Of a stretch of 64,000 nt of DNA, positions 34,830 to 46,569 are shown one piece after another. This DNA is from Neoceratodus forsteri (lineage: Eukaryota; Chordata; Ceratodontiformes; Ceratodontidae). The stretch lies in NCBI GenBank assembly GCA_016271365.2, contig CM057450.1:1801726967-1801790966 (forward strand), written 5' to 3'. Both the position numbers and the translations under genes were made by a program. Every line of letters starts with the position of its first letter. Position 1 is the first letter of the stretch. Under the pieces are notes generated by a model. It had not been told where the DNA came from. It made no database searches and was given only the letters and a program-made list of their open reading frames with translations.

Positions 34830-37624
34830 TCATGGAAAGCCATGTGCAAATGCCAGGAGCCTTAGCAACAAGATGGAAGATCTGGAGGCTGTCATGGTGC
34901 AGTCAGATCTGGACATTGTAGCCATCACTGAAACCTGGTGTAATGATAACCATGACTGGGAGATGGCCATACCTGGCACAATATATTCAGAAGAGACAGA
35001 GCAGGCAGGAAGGAGGAGGAGTGGCACTGTATGTGAAAAATGACATAAGGCCACAGAGATCCAGGAGGAACAAAATGGGAGAGATACTGTAGGTTAAGCT
35101 GGAAAGGAAAATGGGAACAGCCATCCACACAGGTGTGGTCTATAGACCACCAGCCCAGGAGGAAGAAACAGATAGGGGCTGATGCTAGCCATCCAAGGAT
35201 GGCAGACAAAGTGAGGTAGTACTGGTTGGAGACTTCAATATTCCAGGCGTGGACTGGAGCATCCCAGCAGCATCAACTGGAACGAGATTTATCCTGGACT
35301 CCTTCAGGTGCCTTCCTCAAGCAACTGGTCATGGAACCAACTCAGCAGAAGGCAATACTGGACCTTGTGCTCACAAACAGGGACAGTGTGAGGGGTAACA
35401 GTGGGGGAGCACCTCGAGACAGTGACCACCAGTCATTGTGGTTTGAAATCACAGAAAGAGCAGAACCAAACCACACAAAAACACGTATCCTGGATTTTAG
35501 GGGCAGACTTTGGGAAAATGGGAGATACTTGAAAGAGGCGTTAAGGGAATGGGACAGGAATCAGGGTTTTGAACAGTGGGCAGTATTTAAAATGGGGATT
35601 ACAAGAACAACAGAATTATGCATTAAGCAAGTTAGCAAAAGGAAAAGGAAGAGGAGACCATTATGGTTTTCCAAAGAGGTAGCAAAGAAAGTGAAAGCCA
35701 AAAAGATTGCATTCAGGCAATACAAAAAGACACAGGCAGAAGGGGATAGGGAGAAGTACCAGGAGAAGCAAAGAGAGGCAGGGAGGTCAGTAAGGGAAGC
35801 CAAAGCTCAGACAGAACACATTACAAAATCAGTGGGTAGAGGGACAAAACCTTTACAGGTACATAAGTGAAAAGAAAGTCAAAGGGAGGGATAGTGAGAC
35901 TGAAGGGGAGGATGGGGGCGTGTGGAGGATGACAACAGTAAAGCTGACATATTGAACAGGTATTTCTGCTCAGTCTTTACTGAGGAAGAGGAGGTAATGG
36001 GTCTGAAGGGAGTACAAGGGGTGAGAATGGTGCAGAAATGGACACAAGTCCTTTACACGAGAAAGAGTCCTGAAGGAACTGGAAGTAACAAGAGTTGATA
36101 AAGCAATGGGGCCAGATGGGTGCAACCCAGGGTCCTTAAAGAACTAAGAGAGGTGGTGGCTGAACCTCTGGCTATCCTGTTTAGCCGATCACTGGAAACA
36201 GGGGAGGTACCCAAAGACTGGAGGACAGCACATGTGGTCCCCTTATACAAAAGTGGGAACTAAGAGGAAGACCGGGAACTACAGACCAGTCAGCCTCACC
36301 TCAGTAGTGGGGAAGATCATGGAAGCACTACTGAAGGAGAGATTTGTGGAACATCTGGTTGTCAATGGACTACAGGACCCAAGGCAGCATGGTTTCACCA
36401 GGGAGGTCATGTCAGACCAACCTCATTGAATTTTTGACTGGGTGACTAGGGAGGTGGATCAGGGGAGGGCAGTGGACATGGCCTATCTGGACTTCAGCAA
36501 GGCCTTTGACACTGTGCCACATAGAAGACTATTACACAAACTGGGGAATATGGGTGTGGGCAGGACAGTAGTGTGGTGGGTAGGTCACTGGCTGGGTGGC
36601 AGGACACAGAGGGTGGTGGTAAATGGCTGTCACTCCACAGAGGGAAGAGTGACCAGTGGGGTACCACAGGGATCAGTGCTGGGACCGGTCCTATTCAACA
36701 TCTTCATCAGTGACATTGCACAGGACCTAGAAGGCAGAATTTCACTGTTCGCTGATGACACAAAGCTCTGTAACAGAGTAGACACACCAGAGGGTGTAGA
36801 CAGAATGAGAAGGACCTGCAGAAACTTGAAGAATGGTCAGGGTTTGGCAGTTGAAATTCAATGCAAAGAAGTGCAAGATAATGCATATGGGCACAAAAAC
36901 CCTGGCACAATATATCAGTTGGGGGTGAGGATATAGCATGCACCGAGCAGGAAAGGGATCTTGGGGTTATCATCTCTGATGACCTCAAGGTAGGGAAACA
37001 GTGTGACAAGGCAGCAGGTAAAGCAAATAGGATGCTGGGATGTATAGGCAGGGGCATCACCAGCAGGAAAAGGGAGGTCATAATTCCGCTATACAAGACA
37101 CTAGTGAGGCCCCACCTGGAGTACAGTGTACAGTTCTGGAGACCATACCTACCTAAGGACATAGACAGGGTAGAGAAGGTTCAGAGGAGGGCACAAAAGA
37201 TGGTGCATGGATTGCATCACAAGTCCTATGAAGACAGGTTGAAGGAACTGAACATGTACTCCCTGGAGGAGAGGAGAGAGAGAGGGGATATGATAGAGAC
37301 ATACAAGTATCTCACAGGGAGGAACAGGGTGCAGGAACACACTATTTTTAAGCGAAAAAGATGTTCCAGGACTAGAGGGCATGGGATGAAGTTGGAGGGA
37401 GGACGATTCAAAAGAAACATGAGGAAGAATTTCTTCACAGAACGGGTGGTGGACAAGTGGAACACCCTGCCAGAGGAAGTGGTGGGGGCTGAAACAATCA
37501 TGGGATTTAAGAATGCATGGATAGACATAAAGGAATTCTGGAGGTCAGGGGTAAGGGGCAACAGACTTCTAGGAAAACATAAACTGAACTTACAAGCTCA
37601 AATGGGCAGACTGGGTGGGCCATA
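34830..37624 (+). pseudogene. LINE ORF2: endonuclease and reverse transcriptase (broken)
   Basis: The protein nicks target DNA and primes reverse transcription there. The APE-type endonuclease begins near 34850 with ANARSLSNKMEDLEA, then AITETW (near 34925) and VGDFN (near 35227). The RT shows AYLDFSKAFDTVPHRRLLHKL (near 36480), SGVPQGSVLGPVLF (near 36655) and the catalytic FADD in LFADDTKL (near 36755). A C-terminal part (37032-37624) contains PHLEYSVQFWRPYLP and MVHGLHHKSYEDRLKELN. Frameshifts or stops near 35040, 35090, 35180, 35870, 36260, 36430 and 36930 mark it as dead. Confidence 0.87.
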
Positions 37625-37663
37625 GGCCCTTATCTGCCGACACTGTCTATGTATCTATGTACC
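37625..37663 (+). repeat. LINE 3' end with short tandem repeats
   Basis: After the ORF2 stop, a short tail of tctatgta-type repeats abuts E1 sequence. Short 3' tandem repeats instead of poly(A) are typical of the CR1/L2 groups. Confidence 0.78.
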
Positions 37664-39300
37664 TTCGCCTTGTCCCTCCTCACCTTGAGTAATACCTTGT
37701 GGATCAAGGTAAATGGAGGAAAGGCGTGGAGGAGGTTTGGGGTCCACGGCCTCGAAAAGACATCCACCTGCAGCGAGCCCTGCTGAGCGGAGGCAGGCAT
37801 GAAACAGCCTCAGCTTGGTGTTCTACCTGGAGACAAACGGGTCCACCATCGGTTTGCCCCAATGGGAGAATAGACTGTAAGCTATCTCTGGATGGAGAGA
37901 CCACTCGTGGGATGTCTGGTCTATGTGGCTGAGAGCATCTGCCAGTTGGTTGGAGGCTCCTGCCACATAGATGGCTAGGAGATCCGCCTCCAACTGGCTT
38001 ACGAGGGTCCAGATGTGGAGCACCTCCTTGCATAGCAGACGGGAGTGCATGCCGCCCTGTTTGTTGAGGTAGTACATGGTCGTGGTATTGTCCGTCTGTA
38101 CTTGAACCACTTGACCCCGGAGCTGAGGAGCGTAAGCTGACAACGCCAGCCTGACTGCTATGAGCTCCAACAGGTTGATGTGGAATCGGGACTCCTCGGA
38201 GGTTCAGAACCCATGGGCCTTGTTGTACCCCATGTGAGCTCCCCAGCCTATAAGAGAGGCATTGGTCATAAGGACGACTGTTGGCTCGGGGTGGACAAAT
38301 GGGATCCCATCCTGCAACCGGACTGGGGCGGTCCACCATTGGAGAGCACCCCACATCTTCTGGGTTACAGTGATCAGCTGGTTGAAGTGACTAGATCGCT
38401 AAGTCTACTAGGCGGCCAGCTCCCACTGGAGGGGGCGCATGTGCCACCGGGTCCAGTGGACCACTGAAGTGCACGCCGCCATGTAACCCAGAAGGCGCAG
38501 AAAGTCCCGGGCAGGGCGCAAGTGCCCAACCAGAAATGATTGGGCAAAGGAGGAGAGAACTTCTGCCCTGTCCGCCTGGAGACGAGCTCTGGCCTGACAA
38601 GAGTTGAGCTCTGCCCCGATGAAGCCCATCACCTGAGAGGGCACGAGTTCCGACTTGGCCTTGTTGATCAGGAGGCTGAGTTAGGAGCAGATTTGGAGGG
38701 CCAAATCCCTGGACTTCTCCACCTCCTGAAGGGAGGAACCTTCCAAGAGCCAGTTGTCGAGATAAGGGTAGATTCTGACTCCTCGACGCCGAAGGTGGGC
38801 TGCCACCACTGCAATGTATTTGGTGAAGACCCAAGGGGCCGATGACAGGCTGAACGGCATGGCTCGGAACTCGTACAGGGTCCCTTTGACCCTGAAGCGG
38901 AGAAAGAACTCGTCCTGTAGATCCAGTGAACAGAACCACATGTTTCGCTTCAGGGATGGTATGATCTGGTTCAGAGTGACCATCCGAAAGCTGCGGAACT
39001 TGAGATATTGATTCAGGTCACGAAGATCTAGGATGGGGAGCCAAACCCCCGTCTGCTTGGGCACCAGAAAGTACCTGGAAACAAAGCCTGAGTCTATTGG
39101 AGGATCCGGCACTGGAGCTACTGTCTCTTTGCGGAGGAGCTGAACCACGTCGTCTCGAAGAGTGACTGGGTGAATGTGGAGATCCGTTCCTCCCGAGGGG
39201 CGCGGGCTCGGCTGGGAGGGTACTGCTCAAATTCCAGAGGCAGTCCCTGACCGACCACTTCGAGAACCCACCTGTCCAAAGTGATAGCAGACCAGGAGGA
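37664..39300 (-). pseudogene. Reverse transcriptase-RNase H of E1, right of the LINE
   Basis: Fingers VSRYFLVPKQTGVWLPILDL (near 39070), motif A WFCSLDLQDEFF (near 38930), and the catalytic box as YLDNWLL (38750-38770): the second Asp is changed to Asn, which would abolish polymerase activity. RNase H: ELIAVRLAL and VQTDNTTTMYYLNKQGG (37990-38170), then LADALSHIDQ. The frame shifts at 38640, 38390 and 38170. The last part of the protein is at 21300-21459, on the other side of the LINE. Confidence 0.83.
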
Positions 39301-39379
39301 AAGAAAGTGGAGGAGCCGACCCCCCACATGAGGACCCAGAGCTGGCGTGACGGGTGTAGGGGTAGCAACCCCCAACCCG

Positions 39380-41575
39380 TCACTGAGCAGGCTTAGAGGA
39401 GGAGGAAGCTCCAGGACCTGCGCCTCGGCCTCCTTTACGGGACTGTTGAGGACCCTGCTTGGGCCGCGGGCACCAAGCTTGAGCCTGCTGCTGCTGCTGA
39501 CCTCCTTGATAAGAGGGCTGCCTGACTGCAGAAGAATGCCGAAATGGCTTCTTCTTTCTCTTCTGCTGGTTCTTGCCCAAAGAACCCTTGGCAGAAGTAG
39601 AATCCAAGGTGGCATTGGACTGCTCAATACGCTGAAGGTGACTGGCCACTCCTGGACCAAACAAGTCGGTACCCAGGAAGGGCACATCGGCAAGCTTATG
39701 CTGAGTATCCACCGGGAAGGAGGAAAGCTTCAGCCAACCCCTGCGGCGAGAGACCACTGCAATGGCCAGTGAGTGGGCACAAGAAACTCCTCTATCAAAG
39801 GCTGTCTGGAGCTGCAGTTTTGCAACAGCACGGCATTGGTCACGGACCTGCTTGACCGTAGTCTGCATGACCGGTGGGAGATGAGGGACGACCTCATCCA
39901 ATGACTCCAGAAAGGCATGAGAGAAGTGTGCCATAATAACAGCCGAGCTGGCCTGACGAAGGCCCAGAGAAGAGGCCGCATAGACCTTGTGGACAGAGTG
40001 GTCAATATTTTTGGACTCCTTGTCCGGGGGTCGGTCAGTGTTGGCTGAACTACCAGTTCGCCTGAACACAGAGGCGGTCACCAGGCTCTCCGCCAAATGG
40101 TGCTATGTAAACCCCGCAAGGGACCCCATGGGCACCGCATACTTGCGGGCCATGCGGGCACATGGTGCTGGGCAGGAGGCAGGACGCTGCCAAAATTCAA
40201 GGGCCGGATCCACAATGGCCTCGGCCACTGAAAAGGCCTCCGTCAAGGTATCACCTCTCTTGAGGATGTCGGAGGAAGGGCCTTCCTCCATCCCTGCGCC
40301 GACTGACGACTCATCATCACCAGGATGTGAGTGCAAGCTGGTGACGTCCGAGTCCGAGGAGTCGTGATAGAGTGGTCTCCCGCCTAAGTCACCCTCAATC
40401 TGCCGAGGGCGGTCCTCTTTTGAGGGCGCCCCTCCCCCAGGCCGTTTAGGCGGTGGTTCCACCAGAATCGGTGGAGAGACCGGGATAGGCCGAACTGGGA
40501 GACGGGCTGGCCCCACGGGCAGAGGAAACGGTGGCTTCGGTTCCAGAGGGGTCGGCGTCTGCCTAGGAGGCGGGAGCCAAGTTATGGCTGGAGTAGGCAG
40601 CGGAGCCGGCTTCTGCCTGGTCAGGATCAGCTGCTGCCACATGAGTCTTCACAGTGTGAGCCAGGGCTTCAGTGAGCCTCTCACCGTCGAGAGAGAATGA
40701 GGACCTGTGTGTCGCCTCTTTACAGCGTTTGTGGCTCTTCTCGGTCGTTCGGCCAAGGGGGTTCTGGAACTCGACCAAGATTGGGGAGGCAGACTTGGTC
40801 GATCAGGAGACACCGGGGTCAGTGACAACCGAGGGTCTGGAACCGGGTCCTTGATGGGGACACCAGCAGGCTGGGTCTCCTCATCAGGAAATACAATGAC
40901 CGGAGTCCTTTCCAAGGAATTGTCGGGGTTAGCCGGTGACAAGTGGTTGATCGGGTTGAGGATAATTTCAACCTCGTTGGCCACTTCCTCGGTCCCCTGG
41001 CCAGATGGAAGATCCCTGAAGCCGGCAGCCGAGGATGCGATCTCGACCAAAGTCAAGACCACGTGTTCCTGGGACTCGGACCTCTCTCGGTCCCAAGAAC
41101 GTCTTCACCGAGACGAAGACACAGGGTCCTTATCTCTCTTTCGAGAGCGGGAGGAGTGCTCGAGGGCGCTCACAACGAGGAGAGATTGGCACAACTCCTT
41201 GAAGGTGACCGTAAAGGTGGTGCCAAGGTTCAGTGGAACAAAAAAGCTTCAATTGGCCGAAGCGCGAGCTGCTTCCTCCTCGAACGGCTTCATCTGTTCC
41301 AGCTGTTTGGCGGATCCCACGGCCGCAGAAACCGCCCACCTCGCCTCCTTCGATTTCACCAGTGAGTTCCTTTTCTCCGGTCTCCCCACCTTCAAGCATC
41401 CCTTGCGGTCGTCCAGGACGTTGGGATGGAAAGCCAGGCAAAAACTGCATGACCAGTGTCATGGCCGACACCTAGGCAGTAAGCATCTTAGGGGTGAGGA
41501 TCGGTGCGTGGCATCTTCTGGCCGCAGGGGCACCGGCGAAAACCGGGGGAAGATTTTTCCTCCATAGTAGATGCG
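39380..41575 (-). pseudogene. Gag-like ORF1 of E1
   Basis: A start at 41573-41575 gives MEEKSSPGFRRCPCGQKMPR, a CxCG half-motif followed, after a frame change, by CLGVGHDTGHAV. A frame of 238 codons (39380-40096) keeps the conserved C-terminal domain: PPDKESKNIDHSVHKVYAAS, TTVKQVRDQCRAVAKLQLQ, RRRGWLKLSSF and LADVPFLGTDLFG. It ends in a glutamine/lysine/glycine-rich basic tail. The linker between the ends is proline- and glycine-rich with breaks near 40100 and 41060. Confidence 0.77.
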
Positions 41576-41669
41576 ATGAAAGCGCGATCGCTAACGCGAA
41601 CGAGTTTAGTTTTTGGTAAAAAACGACAGTTAGAATCCAGGGCCTATGATAAGCTGAGAGCATGAGGGA

Positions 41670-41802
41670 ACCTGTATCTTCCAGCGGAAAGGAAGATCTG
41701 GCGTCATGGGGCAGAGCCGAGGTATATTCCACCCGGGTGGGTGGGAGAAGACAGCTTGAAGACTTCCAGCAAGATTTAAAGTGGAAGGGGACATGCCAAG
41801 AC
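41670..41802. repeat. Right ITR of E1, truncated by F
   Basis: It runs inversely to 19935-20030 and stops at gacatgccaag, where F begins. In E2 the same ITR continues for about 40 further bases. Confidence 0.8.
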
Positions 41803-42380
41803 GAAAAAATTACTCACCTTAGTAATGCTGTTTCTTCTAATGGAGTCTTGATGTATTCTGACGTATGCCGTTAGGTCCTGCCTTTCAACTGCCCTGGAGA
41901 ACAGAGAGTTAAACTTCCCATGGCCAGCATGGAATGTTCCCCACGAGCTTGGTTGAAGCCCCTGTCTGCTGTTGTTTAAACTCCAACTGTCAGATCTTTA
42001 CGAGCAATACTCACTAGAAGTTCTGTGTGGAAACTGTAAAACTCAAAACTAGCCAACTGGCAACTATATCTACATAAAAGGGTTTTTTTGGTTTCAAAAA
42101 GAAGACTCAAGTCAGGAAACCCAAAAAACAAAACACATTCAAAACACAATCACTCACCCAAATAAAAGAGGGTGAAAAAAGGACACCCCTAGGGTGCCAA
42201 CACTGCTCCTGCCCACCCACATCCCAAAAACTACGTTCTGAGAGGGGAGGCAGGGGGGAGGTCAGAATACAGCAAGACTCCATTAGAAGAAACAACATTA
42301 CAAAGGTGACTAATTTTTTTCTTCAAACAACATGAAGTCTTGCTGTATTCTGACGTATGCAGACTACCAAGCGGTACCTC
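41803..42380. repeat. Left ITR and ICR of F
   Basis: The ITR reads gaaaaaattactcaccttag and on through cttctaatggagtcttgatg. The ICR (42263-42380) contains its reverse complement (gactccattagaagaaac), then aaggtgactaattttttt, then the presumed right-end copy (catgaagtcttgctgtattc). The matching right ITR is outside the window. Confidence 0.8.
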
Positions 42381-42399
42381 CATGGAGGAGGGACAGAAC

Positions 42400-43194
42400 C
42401 TACTTTGGAAACAGGCTCTGAAGTACTGCTGTGCCAAACCGAGCATCACTCCTAGCCTGGATATCCAGAGAGTAATGCTTGGTGAATGTATGGACTGTTT
42501 TCCATGTGGCTGCTTGACAAATTTCTAAGAGAGGAATATCCTTGGCAGCAGCCAGGGAAGCAGCTGTACCTCTAGTGGAATGAGCCCTCAAGCCTGAGGG
42601 TGGAGTTCTACCCAGTTTTTCATAGCAGAATTGTATACAATAAACAATCCACCTGGCAATAGATCTCTTAGTGGCAGGTTTTCCCTTACCAACCTCTCCA
42701 TAAGAGAGGAACAACTGGAGGGATTCAAACATGTGACCCTTGGTGCGCTCTATGTAGTAGCTCAGGGCTCTTTTAACATCTAAGCTGTGTAGCCTCCTCT
42801 CTCCAGAGGAGGAATGGTCAGTGAAGAAAACAAGGAGAGACAGACTGGTTGAGGTGGAAATCTGAAACCACTTTAGGCAAAAACTTTCTGTTAGTTCTTA
42901 GGACCACTTTATCTCTATGGAAAGAGATGAAATCAGGTTCCACTGACAGGGCTTGCAATTCACCAATATGCCTGGCAGAGGTAATGGCCACCAAAAACAC
43001 AGTTTTCCAAGTCAAGTACTTAAGCTCTGCAGAGGACAAAGGCTCAAAGTGGGGTTGCATAAGCTGAGCAATGCAAACATTAAGGTCCCAAGCAGGAGCA
43101 GGATCCCTAAAGGGGGGATTGGTGTGAAGCAATCCTTGAAAAACTTACAAACACAGGATGGGATGATAGAGGAAGGCTTGCCTGCTGACAAGAA
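42400..43194 (-). pseudogene. Tyrosine recombinase of F, C-terminal part
   Basis: It ends LQSLFPK, stop at 42400. The 110-codon C-terminal frame holds RAHSTRGTAASLAA (HxxR), ICQAATWKTVHTF and FTKHYSLDI (tyrosine, near 42465). Box I is TSARHIGELQAL, with His in place of the second Arg (near 42970). Breaks occur near 42735 and 42820. The protein is cut at 43194 by B2; the upstream residues are at 55109-55460. Confidence 0.82.
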
Positions 43195-43695
43195 ATGAAA
43201 ATTCGTACCTACCGTAATTCTTGATCTTCTTGGGACGAGTCTCCACCACTCATTCACACTATTGGGATCGCCCGGAGGCACTAGGACCAGCGGGAGCAAA
43301 CTTTTTCTGGAGGGCGGCGCCAGAGATGGAGCCGAGGAGTGGCACCATGAGCCTCGGCTCGGCGGGTAATGACTATCTCGGCCGACCTCCAACCGCCCCC
43401 AGTAACTTTTTTACCGAGGAGGTGCAGCGAACTAACCTAGAAGGATAGCCTAACCAAAACCGGACATAAGATAGTCAGGCGACCCGTATAAGAAGGGTCA
43501 ACAAAAGATCTTCACAGCCTAAAGATTTGAGGGAGTGAAGACCAACAATAGAGGTGAGCTCGGGGACGGAGGGTGGGCGTGTGAAATGAGTGGTGGAGAC
43601 TCGTCCAAGAAGATCAAGAATTACGGTAGGTACGTAATTTTCATATCTTCCTGGACATAAGTCTCCACCACTCATTCATACTATTGGGAGAGTAC
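43195..43695. repeat. Left ITR and ICR of B2
   Basis: The ITR starts atgaaaattcgtacctacc. The ICR (43588-43695) contains the exact-looking inverse aagaattacggtaggtacg, fused to cctggacataagtctcc from the right end. Confidence 0.84.
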
Positions 43696-43747
43696 CGAGC
43701 TAATAATCCCCCGAGAGGGCGGCAGGAGAGACCAAGAGCTCACGTTT

Positions 43748-44918
43748 CTAGGACAGAAGTCCATTAAGGATGGCTCTGCCAAAGGAAGAATGTCGTCTGG
43801 CATGGACATCCAGTGCATAATGTTTAACGAAAGAATGCACTGAGCTCCAGGTGGCCACGTTGCAAATATCTGCAATGGGCATGTTGCGAAATTCCGCCAG
43901 AGATGCCGCGACCGCTCTAGTAGAGTGAGCGTAAACCCTGCCCTCCAACTTAACCTGCGCCACGGAATAGCAGTGGCGAAGCCATGCCACTAACCATGCT
44001 GAGATACATCTGACAGCAACAGGTTGACCCAGCCGGGTCTCGCTGAAGGAAACAAACAGTTGCTGAGCTTTGCGAAAGTCCTTGGTTCTATCTAGATAGA
44101 AACGCAAAGCTCTCTTAACATCCAAGGAATGAAGAGATCGTTCTCCTTCATTTTGGAAGTCCGCAAAGTAAGAGGGAAGGACCAAAGGTTGGTTTAGATG
44201 AAATTCTGACACAACCTTAGGAAGAAATTTAGGATGAGTCCTAAGGACTACTTTGTCCTTATGGAACACAGTATACGGAGGGTCTGTGACCAGGGCATGT
44301 ATCTCAGAGACCCTGCGGGCTGAGGTAATGGCCACTAGGAAGGCCGTCCTCCAGGTGAGAAATTTTAGCTCACGGGTAGCCAGAGGTTCGAAAGGTTTCC
44401 GAGTGAGCATGACTAGCACAAGATTAATGTCCCAGGCTGCAACTGGACGTCTTGTAGGAGGTCTGGTATGCAGAATTCCTTTAAGAAACCTCTTAGCCAC
44501 AGGTAACTGAGCCAGAAATAAGGAAAAAAAACCGCTCATGATACGCTGAAATGGCACTAAGGTGAACTTTGACTGTAGAGTACTGTAGACCTGAATTTGA
44601 GAGGTCTAAGAGGTACTCCAGAACTTTATCTGGTGGGCAGGAAAAGGGATTCAAAGAGGACTTTGCACACCAGAGCGAAAAACGCTTCCATTTGGCTGTG
44701 TAAGTTTTTCTAGTGGCTGGTTTCCTTGCAGCCAGAAGGATATCTGAAACCCTTCGAGAGACATTGAACCGGTTTACTTCTACCTCTTCAGAAGCCAAGC
44801 GTGAAGGTGAAACGATCTCAGGTTGGGATGGACCACAGGCCCCTGAGTCAAGAAGTTCGTCTGAAAGGGGAGTGGTCTCGGAGGAACTGCCAACATATTG
44901 TTGAGTAGTGGAAACCAC
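43748..44918 (-). pseudogene. Tyrosine recombinase of B2, best-preserved copy
   Basis: One 269-codon frame (43748-44557) holds the whole catalytic domain: TSARRVSEIHAL (box I Arg, near 44310), AHSTRAVAASL (HxxR, near 43910), FVKHYALDV (nucleophile Tyr, near 43830) and the terminal LNGLLS. The N-terminal core-binding part (SNSGLQYSTVKVHLSAISAYHE, 44520-44640) is in a second frame reading from 44918. One frame break near 44500-44560 therefore separates two good halves. This is the closest to an intact recombinase in the window, but as given it is not one open frame. Confidence 0.86.
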
Positions 44919-46092
44919 AGTTGTCGAGGCCAGAAGGGAGCAATGAGGATCATTTTGTCCCCTGGGATTCGAACTTGAGGAGTACCCTCTGAATTAGAGG
45001 AAGAGGTGGAATAAAGAAAGCGTTTTGTCCACTGCAGCCTGAACGCATCCTGACAGAAAATGCCAGGCCCTGGATTTCTGGAGCAGAAGAGAGGCAGTTT
45101 TGCGTTGAGTGGGGATGCAAAAAGGTCCAGATCTGGAGTTCCCCACTCTCTGAATAGTGACTGAACTATGGTTGAGTCGAGAGACCATTTGTGAGGATCT
45201 GTCTCTGTTCTGCTGAGATGGTCTGCCAGTTCGTTCTGCATTCCCGGTAGGAAGACCGCTTGAATTAGAGCCTTGTGCTCCAAGCACCATTCCCACACTC
45301 TCATCGCTTCCCTGCATAAGGGGTAAGAGTGAGCACTGCCCTGCTTGTTGATGTAGCACATCACTGCTTTGTTGTCCGTTTGAAGGAGAATATTCTTGTG
45401 ACAGAGAATGTCCTTTAACGCTCAGACTGCATAAAGGACGGCTCTCATTTCTAGGACATTTATGTGAAGCTGGGACTCAACCTGAGTCCACGTACCTTGA
45501 TTATGGAGAGCCTGACAGTGAGCTCCCCACCCCATCAGGGACGCAGCTGTGGTAATGGAAATCTGATGATCCAGAGGAGCAAAAGGATACCCTTCCAGGA
45601 GATTGCTCTCTTGAGTTCACCAGGTGAGCAACCTCTTTAGAGGTTCTGTCACTTTGATGGGATAGGACTGCGGGTGAGTGGTTGGGGACCACTGAGTACT
45701 GAGCATCCACTGAGAAGTTCTAATGTGCAGATGTGCTAGAGGTACAGTGAACACCGAGGATGCCATGAGACCTAGCATCCGTTGCATCGAGAGAGCTGGG
45801 ACTGAGTTGCTTTCCCCGATGTGACGGGCCATCTGAAGGATGTCGTTCCTCCTGTCCTCTTGAAGAAAAGCCTTCACACAGGAGGTGTCCAGAAGAATCC
45901 CTATAAAAAGGAGCCTCTGGGAGGGCTGCAACTGCGATTTTTTGAGGATTAGCAGAACTCCCATGGACGTGAGGAAGTGAGAAGCCATCTCTACGGCGTC
46001 CCGAGTTCCCTGCCTGGAAGGACTTGCCAGAAGCCAATCATCCAGATAAGGGAACACCTGTATTCCGATCTTTCTGAGGTGCGCTGCGAGAA
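44780..46092 (-). pseudogene. RT palm end, RNase H and methylase-like tail of B2
   Basis: It begins just downstream of A4. The frame 45617-46057 opens with FPYLDDWLLASPSRQG (catalytic YLDD, near 46040) and continues through the thumb (RLLFIGILLDT, SMQRMLGLMASSVF). RNase H (45360-45560) is disrupted; MMCYINKQGSAHSYPLCREAMRV and ELADHLSRTETDPHKW follow at 45200-45364, and then the DLFASPLNAKLPLFCS and PRQLWFPLL tail to 44780. The upstream fingers are at 52251-52861. Confidence 0.83.
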
Positions 46093-46505
46093 AGTACAGT
46101 TACTTAAGAACTTACCGTAACAGTAGATCTTCGAGAGAGGCTCTTGCAGTAGGTAATTACATATAGGACTGATGTCGGCAGGCTGCAGGACCCCACAGAA
46201 AAATTTCTAGCAAGCAGTCCCTGGTGAGGGACCGCCCCACGTCAGGTGACCGACGTCAGTATAAAGGGGCGGTCCCAGACTTCGCCTTCCAGTTCTTTCC
46301 CACCACAGGCCCGGACGAGAGAGGCAGATGTTTCCATTCCTGGAAAAGGAGCTGAAAAGCCTAGGGGATGGAGGCGGGAGGATAGACTATTAGAAGAGCC
46401 TCAAGATCTACCTGTTACGGTAAGTTCTTACGTAACTGTACCATCTTACTTCGAGAGGGCTCTTGCAGTAGGTAATTACATATAGGACAGAATCCCAAGC
46501 AGCCT
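46093..46505. repeat. Left ITR and ICR of A4
   Basis: The ITR includes CGACGTCA (46251-46258) immediately followed by TATAAA (46260-46265). The ICR is 46398-46505 and includes gttacggtaagttcttacg, fused to ccatcttacttcgagag. Confidence 0.85.
46240..46275 (+). promoter_or_regulatory. CRE-like and TATA pair in the A4 left ITR
   Basis: CGACGTCA is followed after one base by TATAAA on plus. It would transcribe into the element from the 3' side, antisense to its genes. It is the mirror copy of the sense promoter at 52098-52112. Confidence 0.5.
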
Positions 46506-46569
46506 GGAACAAATGAATGGCACCGGGAGGAGGAACTACTCCAAGAAGTAGCAAAAAACCTTGCAGACC

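Larger units (their letters stand above)
21460..37663 (+). mobile_element. CR1/L2-type LINE, nearly full length, split by B1
   Basis: This is the only plus-strand element and is antisense to BUB1. It has a 5' region with two 340-bp tandem units, ORF1 (22328-22624 and 33967-34437), ORF2 with endonuclease and RT (34830-37624) and a 3' end of short repeats (tgtctatgtatctatgta). The insertion in E1 shows no clear target duplication. B1 interrupts ORF1. CR1 and L2 are close relatives; the esterase-like ORF1 and RT motifs favour the CR1 group. Confidence 0.88.
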
